Positions 1 through 12,443 of a DNA stretch of 64,000 bases are shown in pieces. Position numbers and translations under genes: made by a program. The notes beneath the pieces were generated by a model, which saw only the letters and a list, made by a program, of their open reading frames with translations, did not search any database and was not told where the DNA came from. Position 1 is the first letter of the stretch. Every line of letters starts with the position of its first letter. The DNA comes from Pteria penguin (lineage: Eukaryota > Mollusca > Bivalvia > Pterioida > Pteriidae): contig CM068585.1 of assembly GCA_035048485.1 (NCBI GenBank), positions 58,134,637 through 58,198,636 on the forward strand, written 5' to 3'.

Positions 1-2477
1 ATATTACATATCATGGAACGAAAATGTGTGGATGCAGGCATCCACAGAAATTGAATCTCTACAACAGAAAGCATTTCACAGTATTCAAGTTTTGTATATA
101 TGAAAAAAAAAAATATTCAAATGACAAATATTCAAAACAATATTTATGAAGCAATAACATGATTTTAATGAAAATTGAATATAATTATAGAGGTAAATTG
201 CAGTGCAATCAAAATCAGAATTTATGAAAAGACAAAATCTGTTCACAATAAAGTGCAAGCCAGAGTTACCTTTCGTAACAGAACTATACCATATTACACC
301 AGTAAGATTTAGATATTGTATGCTTCCCAGTCACTAGACACAGAATATAATGAGAAGCAACAGTAAATAGAGTGAAAGACATTTAGGCCTAGGGTAGGGA
401 GATGTTCTATTTAGATTTCGTACAAGGCCAGTCTAGTCCTCCGCATGCAGCTGATATGATGAAGTATAACACAACCTGCCAAAATACAAAAAGAAATCCG
501 TCATTCTGACATGAAATCTTGGCTTTTTTTTAATTCTCATTTTATGTTACAGCAAGAATAAAGCCCTTACATGTATATGATGACTTGAATCTAGGGCCAT
601 TCAGTCATGAGTAAATCACCTAAATAATTAAGCTGTGTCAGCTCTTCAGCAATACAAAAGATCAAAACTTGTTATGAAGGTCTATTCCCAGGTAGCTGCT
701 TCAATACATCTGTGCTGTTTTTGCATCATAGGAACATACAGCATAATAATCATATTCCCAGATCCACCCCAGGACTGGCTAGTCCTATCATATGTCGTTA
801 AAATCAAACAATCCTGAAACAGGCTTCTACTGAAATTAAGTAAAAGTCTGGGGGGCATTTAGCTTTTTATCTGTCCATCTAAGTCACTGTTCTACTGCAT
901 TTTCAATGATGTTTTTCAGGCAAAACTTCAGGCTTATCAAATATATCAACCATAAAAACCAGAGATTTTGATCATGTCATAGAATACTCCGACATGGACC
1001 ACGACTTGTATTATCTACAGAACAGAAAACATGCTATTCAATGATGGTGCATGAACTCCTGACATTTTCATTCTGAGTCTCGCACACTGCGGAGTGACTT
1101 ATGTTGGCTCTACATGTTAAAAGCAAACTTAGAATAGCTCGTAATAACTTACGATGACAACAGCGATGAGAATGAGAGTGATCTTGATATTCTTCCACCA
1201 CATGGAACGTGCTAGACCTCGACTACTCTTCTTAAATGAAACAGCCTGAAAGGAAAATATATGTACCTTAAGTTAGTTCTCTGCAATCATACAAATACTA
1301 CAAGTTTAAATACACAATCTTTTTCTAGACTTTGAAGTGAGAGACAAATTCCCATAAGAACATGCAGATCTTTTTATCTCAGTCATCATATAACATGGAG
1401 AAGAGACATGGATAATACAGGTAACAAACTTACAGATTGTGTCTTTAAAAGTAAGTGTTGCCCAGGGGTACAATCAAAGGACTAAAAAGTCATGAGAGTC
1501 GGCTTTGCTGATTTTAAGTATGTAATCATTTTACCATTTTAAGTGGCGGATTCAGGATTTCAGGAAAATGGGGGGGGGGGGGGGGGGGGGGGCCAGGGCA
1601 AAAATTAGGTCTTCGTCATTGCAACTACATCAGTCATTATACCTATGTAACAAAATGCTAATAAAAATTTGCTCTCTTCATGCTATCTTACGGCAAAGAG
1701 TTTGCAATTGCTTGTATCCGAAAAATGAACGTGCAATTGGACAACTTCATGGCAACAAAGTTTTACTGCATTGTTGTCTCACGAGTCGAAGCTGAGCCAA
1801 CAAGGAACGACATTCCTTCAAGTTGGGACATTAAATAACCATCTTATTCACGATTCTCATGGATGTTTTAAACATGATTTATATTTAGAAAACATACAAC
1901 ATTTACCTAATATATTTATATTGCATTTTCATTATCAGAGGAAATGCGGGAGATGATCGATCTTTAAATATGTCAATATATGTGAAAAAAGAACTAAAAG
2001 TTTCCAGAACATGTTCGGGAAAAACTTTAATTGAAATATCTCAATAAAAACAAGCGATACAAGATCAAGACGAATGCTGTTGTCCGGAGAATGAGAAATA
2101 CACAATTCGAGTACATCCGACGGTTGTCGGTGGTTAAACCACATCGATAAAGTAGTCTACAAACTACATATTATTACGCGAAATTTGAAAACATTATTGC
2201 AAACTCCTTTTTCGAGTTATTGAAACTAGTTTATGTTTAGCTTAAATTAACTGAGCTAAAGGTACCAATTGTGCTGATCAAGAACTTTTTAAGACAACAT
2301 CAGTAAATTTTTCGGCACTTTATTTTATCAGCGGCATAGTAAGCTCTATACTGGTAGTGAAATGTTATAAACCCCTGAAAAGAAAGTGATTGCAATGAGT
2401 GCGGCTTCACCGAAGCCGACTCAAAAAAAAATTAGAAAAGCAAATATTTAGGAAAAATACGAGATGTAATTGTGATA

Positions 2478-2776
2478 CACAAATTACCCCCTGCTGCAAC
2501 AAAAGTCCAAATATGGAAAATTTTGGAAATGTAGGTTCCAAAAGTCACAGTTCAAAGTTCATGAGGTCAATGACCTTGGTGTAATTTGACAAAAGGGTTT
2601 CATTAGTGGAGTATATTTGATGATTATGAAGTCTCTATCACTTCACACGGTTCAAAAGTTATGGTGAAGGTTAAAGTTGACAAACAGACAGACAGGACAA
2701 ACAAACATACAAACAGACACGACAAGGACAGTTAAAAAACAATATGTCGCTGATCTATCTATCTGGGGGCATAAAA
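2478..2776 (+). mobile_element. TIR element with internal (CAGA)n (duplicate copy)
   Basis: Same insertion as 38712-38994. Starts near ACCCCCTGC and ends CTGGGGGCATAAAA, enclosing GAAGTCTCTATC and a CAGA tract. Confidence 0.65.
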
Positions 2777-3420
2777 AGGTTTCGTCGAACATTTGCATTA
2801 CAAGTGTCTAAACTGTACATGAGACTTTTGATTTTCAATACTATGACACTTCTCACATATGCATCAAATTAAAACATACCATTGTAAAAGATAAAATATA
2901 TGTGTATATAGAACGATTTAAGTGATCACTTTATTAATGACGTTGTGATGATGTTCCAATCTTGAAACAATTAGAAATCATCCTTGAAGGCTCTGAAAGA
3001 TGTTCTGAAAAATATTCACTTTTGTCGAAGTTGTCCTTCGAAGGATCTTAAATTGTGTATTTCCTATACAATAAAATTTCACACTTTTTCTCACAGGCTT
3101 CCTTAATTTTATAACTCTGTATTAGAATAGCTAGGGTTAAGTAAGTCTGTATTAGAATAGCTAATTCCAAATAGCATCTCAGAACAAAAGAAGATTGCAT
3201 TAATTTTGTTACCAGAGGACAGATGCATTAACATTCATACTCAGTCTGATGATTTACTTAATTTGTTGTGTAGTGACTTAAGCCAAATTTTCTGAACCTC
3301 CTTTCGGTTTCATTTTGAAACCTCTTACATTGGAATTCAATTCTTCGGTTTTATCGACCAGCAATTCCAATTTTTCTCCTCTGTCGGCTATTTGATCTGA
3401 AAACAAAGAATACTCAATAT

Positions 3421-3780
3421 GATTGATTGATGGATTGATTGATTATTGTTTTACGTCACTCCACGATTATCTCACATACATGATGATGGCATCTGTTTGA
3501 TGCATTGTATAGATTTTTATACCTCTGCAACGGACCCAACCAAAGCAGTTAGGGATCTTTTATGTGCCATGCCTACCGTGACATGGGAGCTCAGTTTTTA
3601 CTCTCATTTTATAGACAGGACACCGCTAGGAGTCCATCCTGGTCCTCTTGGTTACAAAATAGGACACCGCTAGGAGTCCAAACTGGTCCTCTTGGTTACA
3701 AGATTGGACACCGCTAGGAGTCCATACTGGTCTTCTCGGTTACAAGATGAGCACCTCATACACTGGGCTACAGTGGCTTA
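3421..3780 (-). mobile_element. SINE type A with internal triplication (duplicate copy)
   Basis: Tail GATTGATTGATGGATTGATT at the left, head-like GGGCTACAGTGGCTT at the right. A block of about 43 bp (GGACACCGCTAGGAGTCC...) occurs three times inside. Flanks ATACTCAATAT and ATACTCCATAT look like a target-site duplication. Same insertion as 39622-39977. Confidence 0.8.
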
Positions 3781-4767
3781 TACTCCATATATATACAGGT
3801 ATTTCTTTTACACAGGCATCCAAGAGGCATGTGTTTTCCTTCAAGAGAAACGAAACTATCACAATAAAATAAAGTTGTTTTTGCAGATCTCTCGTACTTG
3901 TGTTATCATCTTCAAACCATTTTATGAACGACTGACAGGCAGACAGACAAACAGACAGAGAACAAACCTATACTCTTCTCAAGCTAGTTGCAGCCAAAAC
4001 ATAATAGATACCCAGGACATTTAAATGCACTGTAGTGTAGACATTGAACAATAATATTTTAATATCTCACCTATATTTCTGACCATTATGCCTTTGAGTT
4101 CATCAACTTGACCCTGGACTTTTTCCATTTGACTGGGCTCTTTACTTTCTGTGACATGACGCTGAAAATCAATGCTTGACCATTCAGTATTTTCACACAA
4201 TCTGATATAGCAAGAAAAATAAAATACTTTTAGTATAATACTGAAGTCTTTGGTGATTGACAGATTTGCAGCAATCTTAGTCCAAAATCTCCATATGTGA
4301 AAATAACTTTATACATAAAACACTTCTAATTTACATATATGTATATACTTCACTGATATTAAGCTTACTGTATTAACTTCACCCAGTCTATATTTATATA
4401 TTGTTTCATAAGATATCTATACATATATATATACATATATGATAATATCTATTTATGTATTAGTAAGTTTGTCGTTTGAAATTGGCTAGCAGTTTACTCA
4501 CCATCTGTGAAGCCAGCACTCTTGAACAATTTCACTATTCATTGGATAAGGTAGGGCAGTAGCTGCTCTCAATCCATATATTGCATCTGAAACCTAAAAA
4601 TATAACAAGCATATACACAAATTTCTAGGGAAAGAGTTTTTTTAAATAACTGACAAGTTTTTAATAACATAATCCAAAAATACATTACACTGAGCTCTGA
4701 AGCTTGTATACATATTATACATACAAAAACAGTTTCGTACTTGTTTATTCTTTTACTATAATTAAAA

Positions 4768-5065
4768 AGCACGGTGGTGCCTAGGGGGATAAGGTTCTTG
4801 GTTTGTGATCGAGAGGCGTCCCGGGGTTTGACTTTCGCCCTGGGCGCACCGGTGTTTTGTCCTTTCGGATGAGACAGTAAAAAACCAAGGTCCCTTGTCC
4901 CGGTAGGCATGGCACATAAAAGATCCCTCACTTCTTCAGGTAGGGTCCGTTATTAAGAGTCTAAATTTTGTATGTAATTCATCAGGCAGATCCATCAACC
5001 ATATACAATGTACGGTGAACTAACCGAGGAGTGACGTTAAAAAAATATTCAATCAATCTAATCGA
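4768..5065 (+). mobile_element. SINE type A (duplicate copy)
   Basis: Head GTGCCTAGGGGGATAAGG, body TTCGGATGAGACAGTAAA, and tail AATATTCAATCAATCTAATC. Same insertion as 40928-41215 with added small insertions. Confidence 0.8.
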
Positions 5066-5324
5066 ATACTGTAAGTCTCACTTCAAAAATTGTTTTGTTC
5101 ATACAAAACAAATGAAATTAATATGCATTTTGTAGGACTGTCAGGGATACACTGATACCTTGCTATACATGTACTTCGTCACTATGATAGGTATCAATAT
5201 GAAAGAAAATAAATGTATTTAATATATTATTCAAAAACTGATTCTGAGTTGTAGCTTTAATGTAAAGGTGTCTGAAATAACAGACTTCAATGATTACATT
5301 AAAAAAAAAAGCTGTGTTTGTGAA

Positions 5325-5598
5325 ACAACTAATGCCCCCCAGCGGCACTAAAGTCAAAAAATCGTTATGATTTAGTGTGAAGGTCATAATCAAGGCGAAA
5401 AGGTCATTGACTTTGGTGTCATTTTAAAAGGTCTTCATTAGTTGAATATGCATGTCAAATATTGAAGTCTCTATCCCTCACAGTTCAAAAAGTTATAGCC
5501 AAGGGGTAAAGTTGACAGCATGACAGACAAAAAAACACAACAAAACAGACAGGGACAATAACAATATGCCCCCAATCTATCTTCCTGGGGCATAAAAT
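5325..5598 (+). mobile_element. TIR element with (CAGA)n (duplicate copy)
   Basis: Counterpart of 41475-41732: AATGCCCCCCAGCGG at left, CCTGGGGCATAAAATT at right. Confidence 0.65.
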
Positions 5599-6327
5599 TA
5601 AAAATTCAATGGACATTTTAGATAAGCAGAAACATTCTAAAATAAAAAGGAACAACAACAATGCTTTCATTGCAAAATACACCACCACGTAATTTTAGGC
5701 ATAACAAACTTCCTGACAAAAGGGTAAAACCCAGAACTAGCTACATGTAAAACAGGAAATGAAGAAAGGGTTCAATTTGCATATTGCATTATTGCATTAT
5801 GCGTCATCTGTAAGACCTCTACGCATACACACACGCCTGAGTTAAACTTGCATATCTCAAAACCATGGGTTGGAATGTGACTTTTTATCAAAGGGCTTTA
5901 ACTCTTGTAACCTCTTGGACCTTCTACTAAAACATACACATCAAGTTCCACTTCAGTATCTCAAAGCACGACAGTTATTTTTCTGACACTGCCATAACAT
6001 ATATGTCCTATTAAATAAAGGGCCTATGAAATAAATCTTTTAATGTGCTGCCTGTGAAGCTTTAAGACATTTCTGGATCATTTTGTCTGTGAACATAAAT
6101 AATGACAGTTGTTGGGTCATCTTGTCTATGAAAATATAGTGACAATTTAGATCACCATGCTCTGTGGAAGCATAAAAATACTTCTGGATCAATCTGGTCT
6201 GTTTAACATACTTTTGGATCACTTAAACCTTTTTTCCATTAAACACCCCACGTTAGACAACTGTTACAGCCTTTTGATGAAAATAAACAGTCTGGAAATG
6301 TTTTTGGCACTGCTTTGAAAAACTGAT

Positions 6328-6480
6328 GTGGGTTTGGTTGGTGTTTTATGTTGCTTTTCAACAATTTTTCAGTTACATATGTATATCACGACATGGAAGC
6401 AGGAGGTAAAAAAAACCTCTTTAATATAGTGGCACAACCAGTGGGAATCGAACCCGGAATCGTCGGCTTTAAAATATCAA
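6328..6480 (-). mobile_element. SINE type B (duplicate copy)
   Basis: GGTTGGTGTTTTATGTTGCT at the tail side and GGGAATCGAACCCGGAATCG as the reversed B-box region. Same insertion as 42448-42580. Confidence 0.65.
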
Positions 6481-6835
6481 AGTGCAAACTTAGTGTATAT
6501 GTGCAGTTACAAAGCTTCTATAGTACAGTGCAGGTGTTTTGGAGAAATTGCACAAAACACAGGGGGAAAAACACTCAAAATTCACAGTGGGAATCAAGGA
6601 TGGAGATTTTACTTGCACTCATTGATTAACTTTGTTAATTACACTGTGTATTGTATAATTCTTAAAATGTATACCTGGATATGGCCTTCTGTGGGTGGGA
6701 TGGAAAAAAATACAATATACCTGGACTGTATGGTCCATATGAAGTTTGAAATAATTTGCAAACGACAGCACTCAAGTACAGTTATTGCCCTTGCGATAAA
6801 AAATTGGCATTCAGAAAATTTTTTCAGCTATGTTA

Positions 6836-7080
6836 CTGTACAGTCCAAGGTGGAACTTAAATTTGCCCACTGGTCACAGTGGGAATTTTTAGAGTGGGCA
6901 TTAGAATGTCCACTGGATACAGTGGACATTCTTGTATGAGCCATTTAGATTTAACATACAGTAAAGTGGACAGCTTGATAGCTCAGGTAAATGTCCACTC
7001 CTAATGGCCAACTGAAATTCAAGGTTGGACTGCCCACTGTGGCACAGTGGGGCATTCAAAGTTCCACCCGGACTGTACTG
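6836..7080. mobile_element. MITE-like element 'CAGTACAGTCC' (duplicate copy)
   Basis: Same insertion as 42930-43168, with small insertions. Inverted ends CTGTACAGTCC and GGACTGTACTG. Confidence 0.75.
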
Positions 7081-7481
7081 TAAAAGCTGCTGAAGGTTCA
7101 AACTTAGCTATTGCATGTTTCTGGTGAGGTTCTACATGTAAATGTTCACTATAAAATCTTACAAACCAAGTCTTAAATTCCATTGCAGTTTGACTCCATT
7201 TTACTAAACTTATTGCTCTTTGATGAAAAATTGAGCATGACCTTCTGATAAAAAAATCAGTATTCCAATTTTTTGGTGTTATGGCATGAAAGATTGTTAA
7301 ACTTAGTGTGTATATTTACTAGGAAAGTCTTACAGGATGAAACAAAACTTTAGTTGCAATTGACTCCCTTTTTTTAACAAGTGTTACTAGCCCATTGTAG
7401 GATGTTCTTATCCTGAAGAAGGGATGCAGTGCTCTTGAAAAAATCTATTAGATATTTTAAACAAGAATGAAAATGTAGTTG

Positions 7482-7981
7482 NNNNNNNNNNNNNNNNNNN
7501 NNNNNNNNNNNNNNNNNNNNNNNNNNNNNNNNNNNNNNNNNNNNNNNNNNNNNNNNNNNNNNNNNNNNNNNNNNNNNNNNNNNNNNNNNNNNNNNNNNNN
7601 NNNNNNNNNNNNNNNNNNNNNNNNNNNNNNNNNNNNNNNNNNNNNNNNNNNNNNNNNNNNNNNNNNNNNNNNNNNNNNNNNNNNNNNNNNNNNNNNNNNN
7701 NNNNNNNNNNNNNNNNNNNNNNNNNNNNNNNNNNNNNNNNNNNNNNNNNNNNNNNNNNNNNNNNNNNNNNNNNNNNNNNNNNNNNNNNNNNNNNNNNNNN
7801 NNNNNNNNNNNNNNNNNNNNNNNNNNNNNNNNNNNNNNNNNNNNNNNNNNNNNNNNNNNNNNNNNNNNNNNNNNNNNNNNNNNNNNNNNNNNNNNNNNNN
7901 NNNNNNNNNNNNNNNNNNNNNNNNNNNNNNNNNNNNNNNNNNNNNNNNNNNNNNNNNNNNNNNNNNNNNNNNNNNNNNNNN
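7482..7981. other. Assembly gap of exactly 500 N
   Basis: A run of 500 N, a round number typical of a scaffold gap of unknown size. Everything to its left is the duplicated VAMP7 3' half. What follows is unrelated to that block. Confidence 0.99.
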
Positions 7982-8609
7982 CGCCAAGCACTGACCTATT
8001 TGTCTGGTACACATGCGAGCGTCTATAACTACTGGATCTATTTTTAAATTAATGGCTACGAGTGACGTCCGAGCTTTTTTACGAAAGGAAAAGGTCGAGG
8101 ATGTCCGAATGGAACATTGAGTTTTAAAAGCACGATCCTTAGCCCAGCCTCTTGAAATAGGAAGAGGCCTACATCTATTTCCGATGCTTAGTTCTATCTT
8201 TTCTATAAAAAGTGAACTTGGATATCATAACCTCTTCACAATTACTTCATTCTTTTGTCGTCGCATGGGTTTCTTCACTGGGACCCAAAGTGGCATAATA
8301 AATAGCTATATAAGGAATTACATAGATGCACATTATATGCACCGTATCAAAATACTTGAAAAAAAAGGCAAATAGAAAATATGTTCAAAAGTAAAATTAC
8401 TGATTAGACAACTGCATATCAGTTGTAGGTTATATTCTATAATTCTTCATGGCCTACGCTGATACCTGGGCAGAAAAACTGAATATGCGAAAGAAAAGGT
8501 AATAGTTCGGATAATGAACCAATCGGTTTACCCCAGCTGTGGTTCTGGTGAACAAATATATTCCTGTAAAATGAATAATAAATCATGTTATAAGGGTATG
8601 TATATTTAC

Positions 8610-8730
8610 TGACCACTGTGCGCACTGGATTGGCTGACTGTCTTTGAACCTCTGTTTCACGTGATCTAGACTGGTTATCACATCTCTCCTCGGCGATCCA
8701 CAAATCAGCCACGTTGTACCTTGTCCTCAT
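8610..8730 (-). CDS. Candidate exon of the same or another minus-strand gene
   Basis: 121 nt between acceptor attttgtgtccag and donor gtaaat. Open in one frame: MRTRYNVADLWIAEERCDNQ then SRSRETEVQRQSANPVRTVV. Joined to 12443-12412 in another frame it would give DEDKVQRG and a stop. No recognised domain. The next sequence toward lower coordinates is lost in the N gap. Confidence 0.35.
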
Positions 8731-8999
8731 CTGGACACAAAATAATTTCAAAAAACAAAAACTTCTTCAGTTCATGTGGTTGATCAAAGCTATATATAAA
8801 GAGTGGGCCTGGATACATTATCACATAGTAATATATAGACGTACTGAACTTTGCAACACAACATTCCTATTCATTATGGAAGTAGGCCTACGACACAATA
8901 ACTGGCTGCAACAGATTCCTGTCCACGGGCTATGCGTACTTGGACCCCGACTGCGCTACGACCTAGAATTTACCAGAAGTCTGAGATCTGATTTGGGAT

Positions 9000-9860
9000 G
9001 GCGACGATTTGCCCTAGGTACAGCAATACATGTACTCTACATCTGAACTGGGGGACCAAACTACGAATTTTTAACGATTTAAGCTAACGATTTATTCCTG
9101 ATTATTATCAAGACTCTGACTGGCGACTGTTTACGAATTAACTGAGGACTAAACTGCGGATACCGCTTCTACGACTATGTACTGATGAAAGTGCAAATCT
9201 TCCGCTACGATTTGGACTACGATTAACTAAGACTAAAACTGCGATAGATGGTCTTACGACTTATTACCCCGATTAAACCAAACTCCACTGCGAGTGACTA
9301 CGATTAGAAACTAAGATTAAACTGCGACGCTTTTCTACGACTTGTCCCGATAACATCCTACGCCTGCTACGACTGAACCTATGATTAACTAAGACTTAAA
9401 ATTCCACGCTTCTACGACTTGTATCGATTAATTCAAACTCCACTGCTATCTGACTACGGCCGACGATAAACTAAGACTAAAAACTGTGACGCACGCTTCT
9501 ACGACCTGTACCGATAAATCTAAACTCTGCTATAACTGACTACGATACTAAAATGCGACGCTTCTACGACTTGTACCGATAAATCTAAACCCCGCTAAGA
9601 CGATTAACTAAGACTAAACTGCGACGCTTCTACGACTTGTAAGTCGATTCCCAAACTCCACTGCCACTGACTACGCCACGATAAACTAAGGACTATAGTG
9701 CGACGCCTCTACCCACTTGTCCCGATATATCCAACTCCCGCTTACGACTGACTAACAATTAACTAAATTGCGATTGCCCCTTCTTGTCCAAAATAAATCC
9801 CAACTCTGCTACGACTGCCTGCGACTAACCACAGACTAAAACCTTTTTTTTGGGCGGCCA
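9000..9860. repeat. Degenerate CGACT-rich tandem array
   Basis: Diverged units of roughly 60-75 bp built on TTCTACGACTTGTACCGATA, AACTAAGACTAAACTGCGAC and related segments. Divergence is high enough that copies differ in length. No coding potential. It borders the SINE that seeds the 49-bp array. Confidence 0.75.
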
Positions 9861-9924
9861 CGCCTCCAAATCAAGCCTGAATTCCGCTAGCAGAGCTGAC
9901 TGGTGAATAACAAAAGGGACAGGA

Positions 9925-10066
9925 TAAGCGTTAATAGGCTAAGCGCTCGGCTTGAGGTGCCATGATCCGGGTTCGATTCTTCAATTGAGCCACTATGATT
10001 TAATGTAGAAGTTGGTAACCTCCTGCTTCCGTTGTCACGATATAATTGAGAAACTGTTGAATAGCG
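9925..10066 (+). mobile_element. tRNA-derived SINE (type B), source of the adjacent satellite
   Basis: Head has a B-box-like GGGTTCGATTCTTC after TGAGGTGCCATGATCC. The body (GTTGGTAACCTCCTGC... TTGTCACGATATAATTGA) is the same element as 27340-27508 and 42448-42580 in opposite orientation. Its 3' end (GTTGAATAGCGACGAGAAAC) runs straight into the first 49-bp satellite unit. Confidence 0.75.
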
Positions 10067-12330
10067 ACGAGAAACATCCACTAAGCAAACCAACGAATAT
10101 AACAACCAACACAACCCACGACGAGAAAACAATCCACCAAGCAAAACGACCAATAACAACGCAACACAACACGACCGAGAAACTATCACACCGCTGCAAC
10201 CGACCAATAACAACCAACACAACACCACGAGAAACATCCACCAAGCAACCGACCAATAACAATCAACACAAAGCGATGAGAAACATCCACCAAGCAACCG
10301 ACCAATAACAATCAATACAACACGGCGAGAAACATCCACCATGCAACCGACCAATAACAATCAACACAAAGCGACGAGAAACATCCACCAAGCAACCGAC
10401 CAATAACAACCAAACACAAAGCGACGAGAAACATCCACCAAGCAACCGACCAATAACAGTCAATACAAACACGGCGAGAAACATCCACCAAGCAACCGAC
10501 CAATAACAATCAACACAAAGCGACGAGAAACATCCACCAAGCAACCGACCAATAACAACCAACACAACACGAGAAACATCCACCAAGCAACCGACCAATA
10601 ACAACCAACACAACACCACGAGAAAACATCCACCAAGCAACCGACCAATAACAATCAACACAAAGCGACGAGAAACATCCACCAAGCAACCGACCAATAA
10701 CAAGCAACACAAAACGACGAGAAAACATCCACCAAGCAACCGACCAATAACAATCAACACAACACGAGAAACATCCACCAAGCAACCGACCAATAACAAC
10801 CAACACAACACCACGAGAAACATCCACCAAGCAACCGACCAATAACAATCAACACAAAGCGACGAGAAACATCCACCAAGCAACCGACCAATAACAATCA
10901 ATACAACACGGCGAGAAACATCCACCAAGCAACCGACCAATAACATTCAACACAAATCGACTAGAAACATCCACCAAGCAACAGACCAATAACAATCAAT
11001 ACAACACGGCGAGAAACATCCACCAAGCAACCAACCAATAAAAATCAACACAAAGCGACGAGAAACATCCACCAAGCAACCGACCAATAACAATCAACAC
11101 AAAGCGACGAGAAACATCCACCAAGCAACCGACCAATAACAATCAATACAACACGGCGAGAAACATCCACCAAGCAACCGACCAATAACAATCAACACAA
11201 AGCGACGAGAAACCTCCACCAAGCAACCGACCAATAACAACCAACACAAAGCGACAAGAAACATCCACCAAGCTACCGACAAATAACAATCAATACAACA
11301 CGGCGAGAAACATCCACCAAGCAACCGACCAATAACAATCAACACAAAGCGACGAGAAACATCCACCAAGCAACCGACCAATAACAATCAACACAACACG
11401 AGAAACATCCACCAAGCAACCGACCAATAACAACCAACACAACACCACGAGAAACATCCACCAAGCAACCGACCAATAACAATCAACACAAAGCGACGAG
11501 AAACATCCACCAAGCAACCGACCAATAACAATCAATACAACACGGCGAGAAACATCCACCAAGCAACCGACCAATAACAATCAACACAAAGCGACGAGAA
11601 ACATCCACCAAGCAACCGACCAATAACAATCAATACAACACGGCGAGAAACATCCACCAAGCAACCGACCAATAAAAATCAACACAAAGCGACGAGAAAC
11701 ATCCACCAAGCAACCGACCAATAACAATCAACACAAAGCGACGAGAAACATCCACCAAGCAACCGACCAATAACAATCAATACAACACGGCGAGAAACAT
11801 CCACCAAGCAACCGACCAATAACAATCAACACAAAGCGACGAGAAACATCCACCAAGCAACCGACCAATAACAACCAACACAAAGCGACGAGAAACATCC
11901 ACCAAGCAACCGACCAATAACAATCAATACAACACGGCGAGAAACATCCACCAAGCAACCGACCAATAACAATCAACACAAAGCGACGAGAAACATCCAC
12001 CAAGCAACCGACCAATAACAATCAACACAACACGAGAAACATCCACCAAGAAACCGACCAATAACAACCAACACAACACCACGAGAAACATCCACCAAGC
12101 AACCGACCAATAACAACCAACACAACACGACGAGAAACATCCACCAAGCAAACGACCAATAACAACCAACACAACACGGCGAGAAACATCCACCAAGCAA
12201 CCGACCAATAACAATCAATACAACACGACGAGAAACATCCACCAAGCAACCGACCAATAACATTTAACACAACACGGCGAGAAACATCCACCAAGCAACC
12301 GACCAATAACAATTAACACAACACGACTTA
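10060..12330. repeat. 49-bp satellite array, about 46 units
   Basis: Monomer of 49 bp containing GACGAGAAACATCCACCAAG and CAACCGACCAATAACAA. The variable half alternates among CAATCAACACAAAGC, CAATCAATACAACACGG and CAACCAACACAACACCA. A 46-bp variant lacks three bases. First units near 10070-10200 are the most divergent. The long minus-strand reading frames here (MLLVGCLVDVSRR-type repeats) are by-products. It lies between the 12.4-kb and 8.6-kb candidate exons. Confidence 0.97.
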
Positions 12331-12411
12331 AAAAACATAACGATAATAAAAAAAATCCAAGGTTCATTGGTAGTCAAGTTCCTGTGAATTCGACAACAAG
12401 TTGAGACTCAC

Positions 12412-12443
12412 CAGTGTTGCCGTATATCTCTCGAGAGTCCAAG
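12412..12443 (-). CDS. Candidate short cytoplasmic exon
   Basis: 32 nt between a strong acceptor (ttttttcag) and donor gtgagt. In phase with the membrane exon it reads LGLSRDIRQH and then runs into a stop whichever way it continues. The alternative frame LDSREIYGNT looks more like a tail with a Tyr motif, so an indel in the assembly could be hiding the true frame. Confidence 0.4.

Larger units (their letters stand above)
407..4593 (-). pseudogene. Second partial copy of VAMP7 (exons 4-8), probably an assembly duplicate
   Basis: Exon equivalents are 4593-4502 (exon 4), 4161-4071 (exon 5), 3396-3329 (exon 6), 1245-1153 (exon 7) and 475-407 (exon 8). Exons 5 to 8 have the same lengths as in the main copy. 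Exon 4 is 92 nt instead of 88, with several inserted bases that break the frame. Exons 1-3 are absent here, because the homology stops at the N gap. Insertions are as frequent in introns as in this exon, which fits sequencing error better than decay of a gene. If real, it would be a truncated 3' duplicate. Confidence 0.8.
1..7481 (+). repeat. Copy 1 of a 7.2-kb direct segmental duplication
   Basis: Collinear with 36327-43551, including the same SINEs, TIR elements and VAMP7 introns. Up to about 1440 the two are nearly identical. From there to the gap, copy 1 carries frequent one- to few-base insertions and is about 256 bp longer overall. A 7-G run in copy 2 is about 23 G here (1570-1592). The end coincides exactly with the first N. 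The left end is cut by the window. Confidence 0.93.

Noticed and set aside
407..4593. Genuine second VAMP7 gene
   Set aside because: It lacks exons 1-3, is frameshifted in exon 4, has error-like insertions throughout and ends at a gap. Kept only as a probable duplicate or artefact.
7374..8014. Long reading frames across the N run
   Set aside because: They consist of undetermined residues from the gap.
8437..8600. Extension of the 8.6-kb candidate exon to the stop near 8437
   Set aside because: A good donor at 8609 makes reading through less likely, and the extra residues have no recognisable feature.
9887..12312. Overlapping minus-strand reading frames with MLLVGCLVDVSRR-type repeats
   Set aside because: They are translations of the 49-bp satellite in several frames. 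Open frames arise because the unit lacks stops on that strand; there is no splice or family support.
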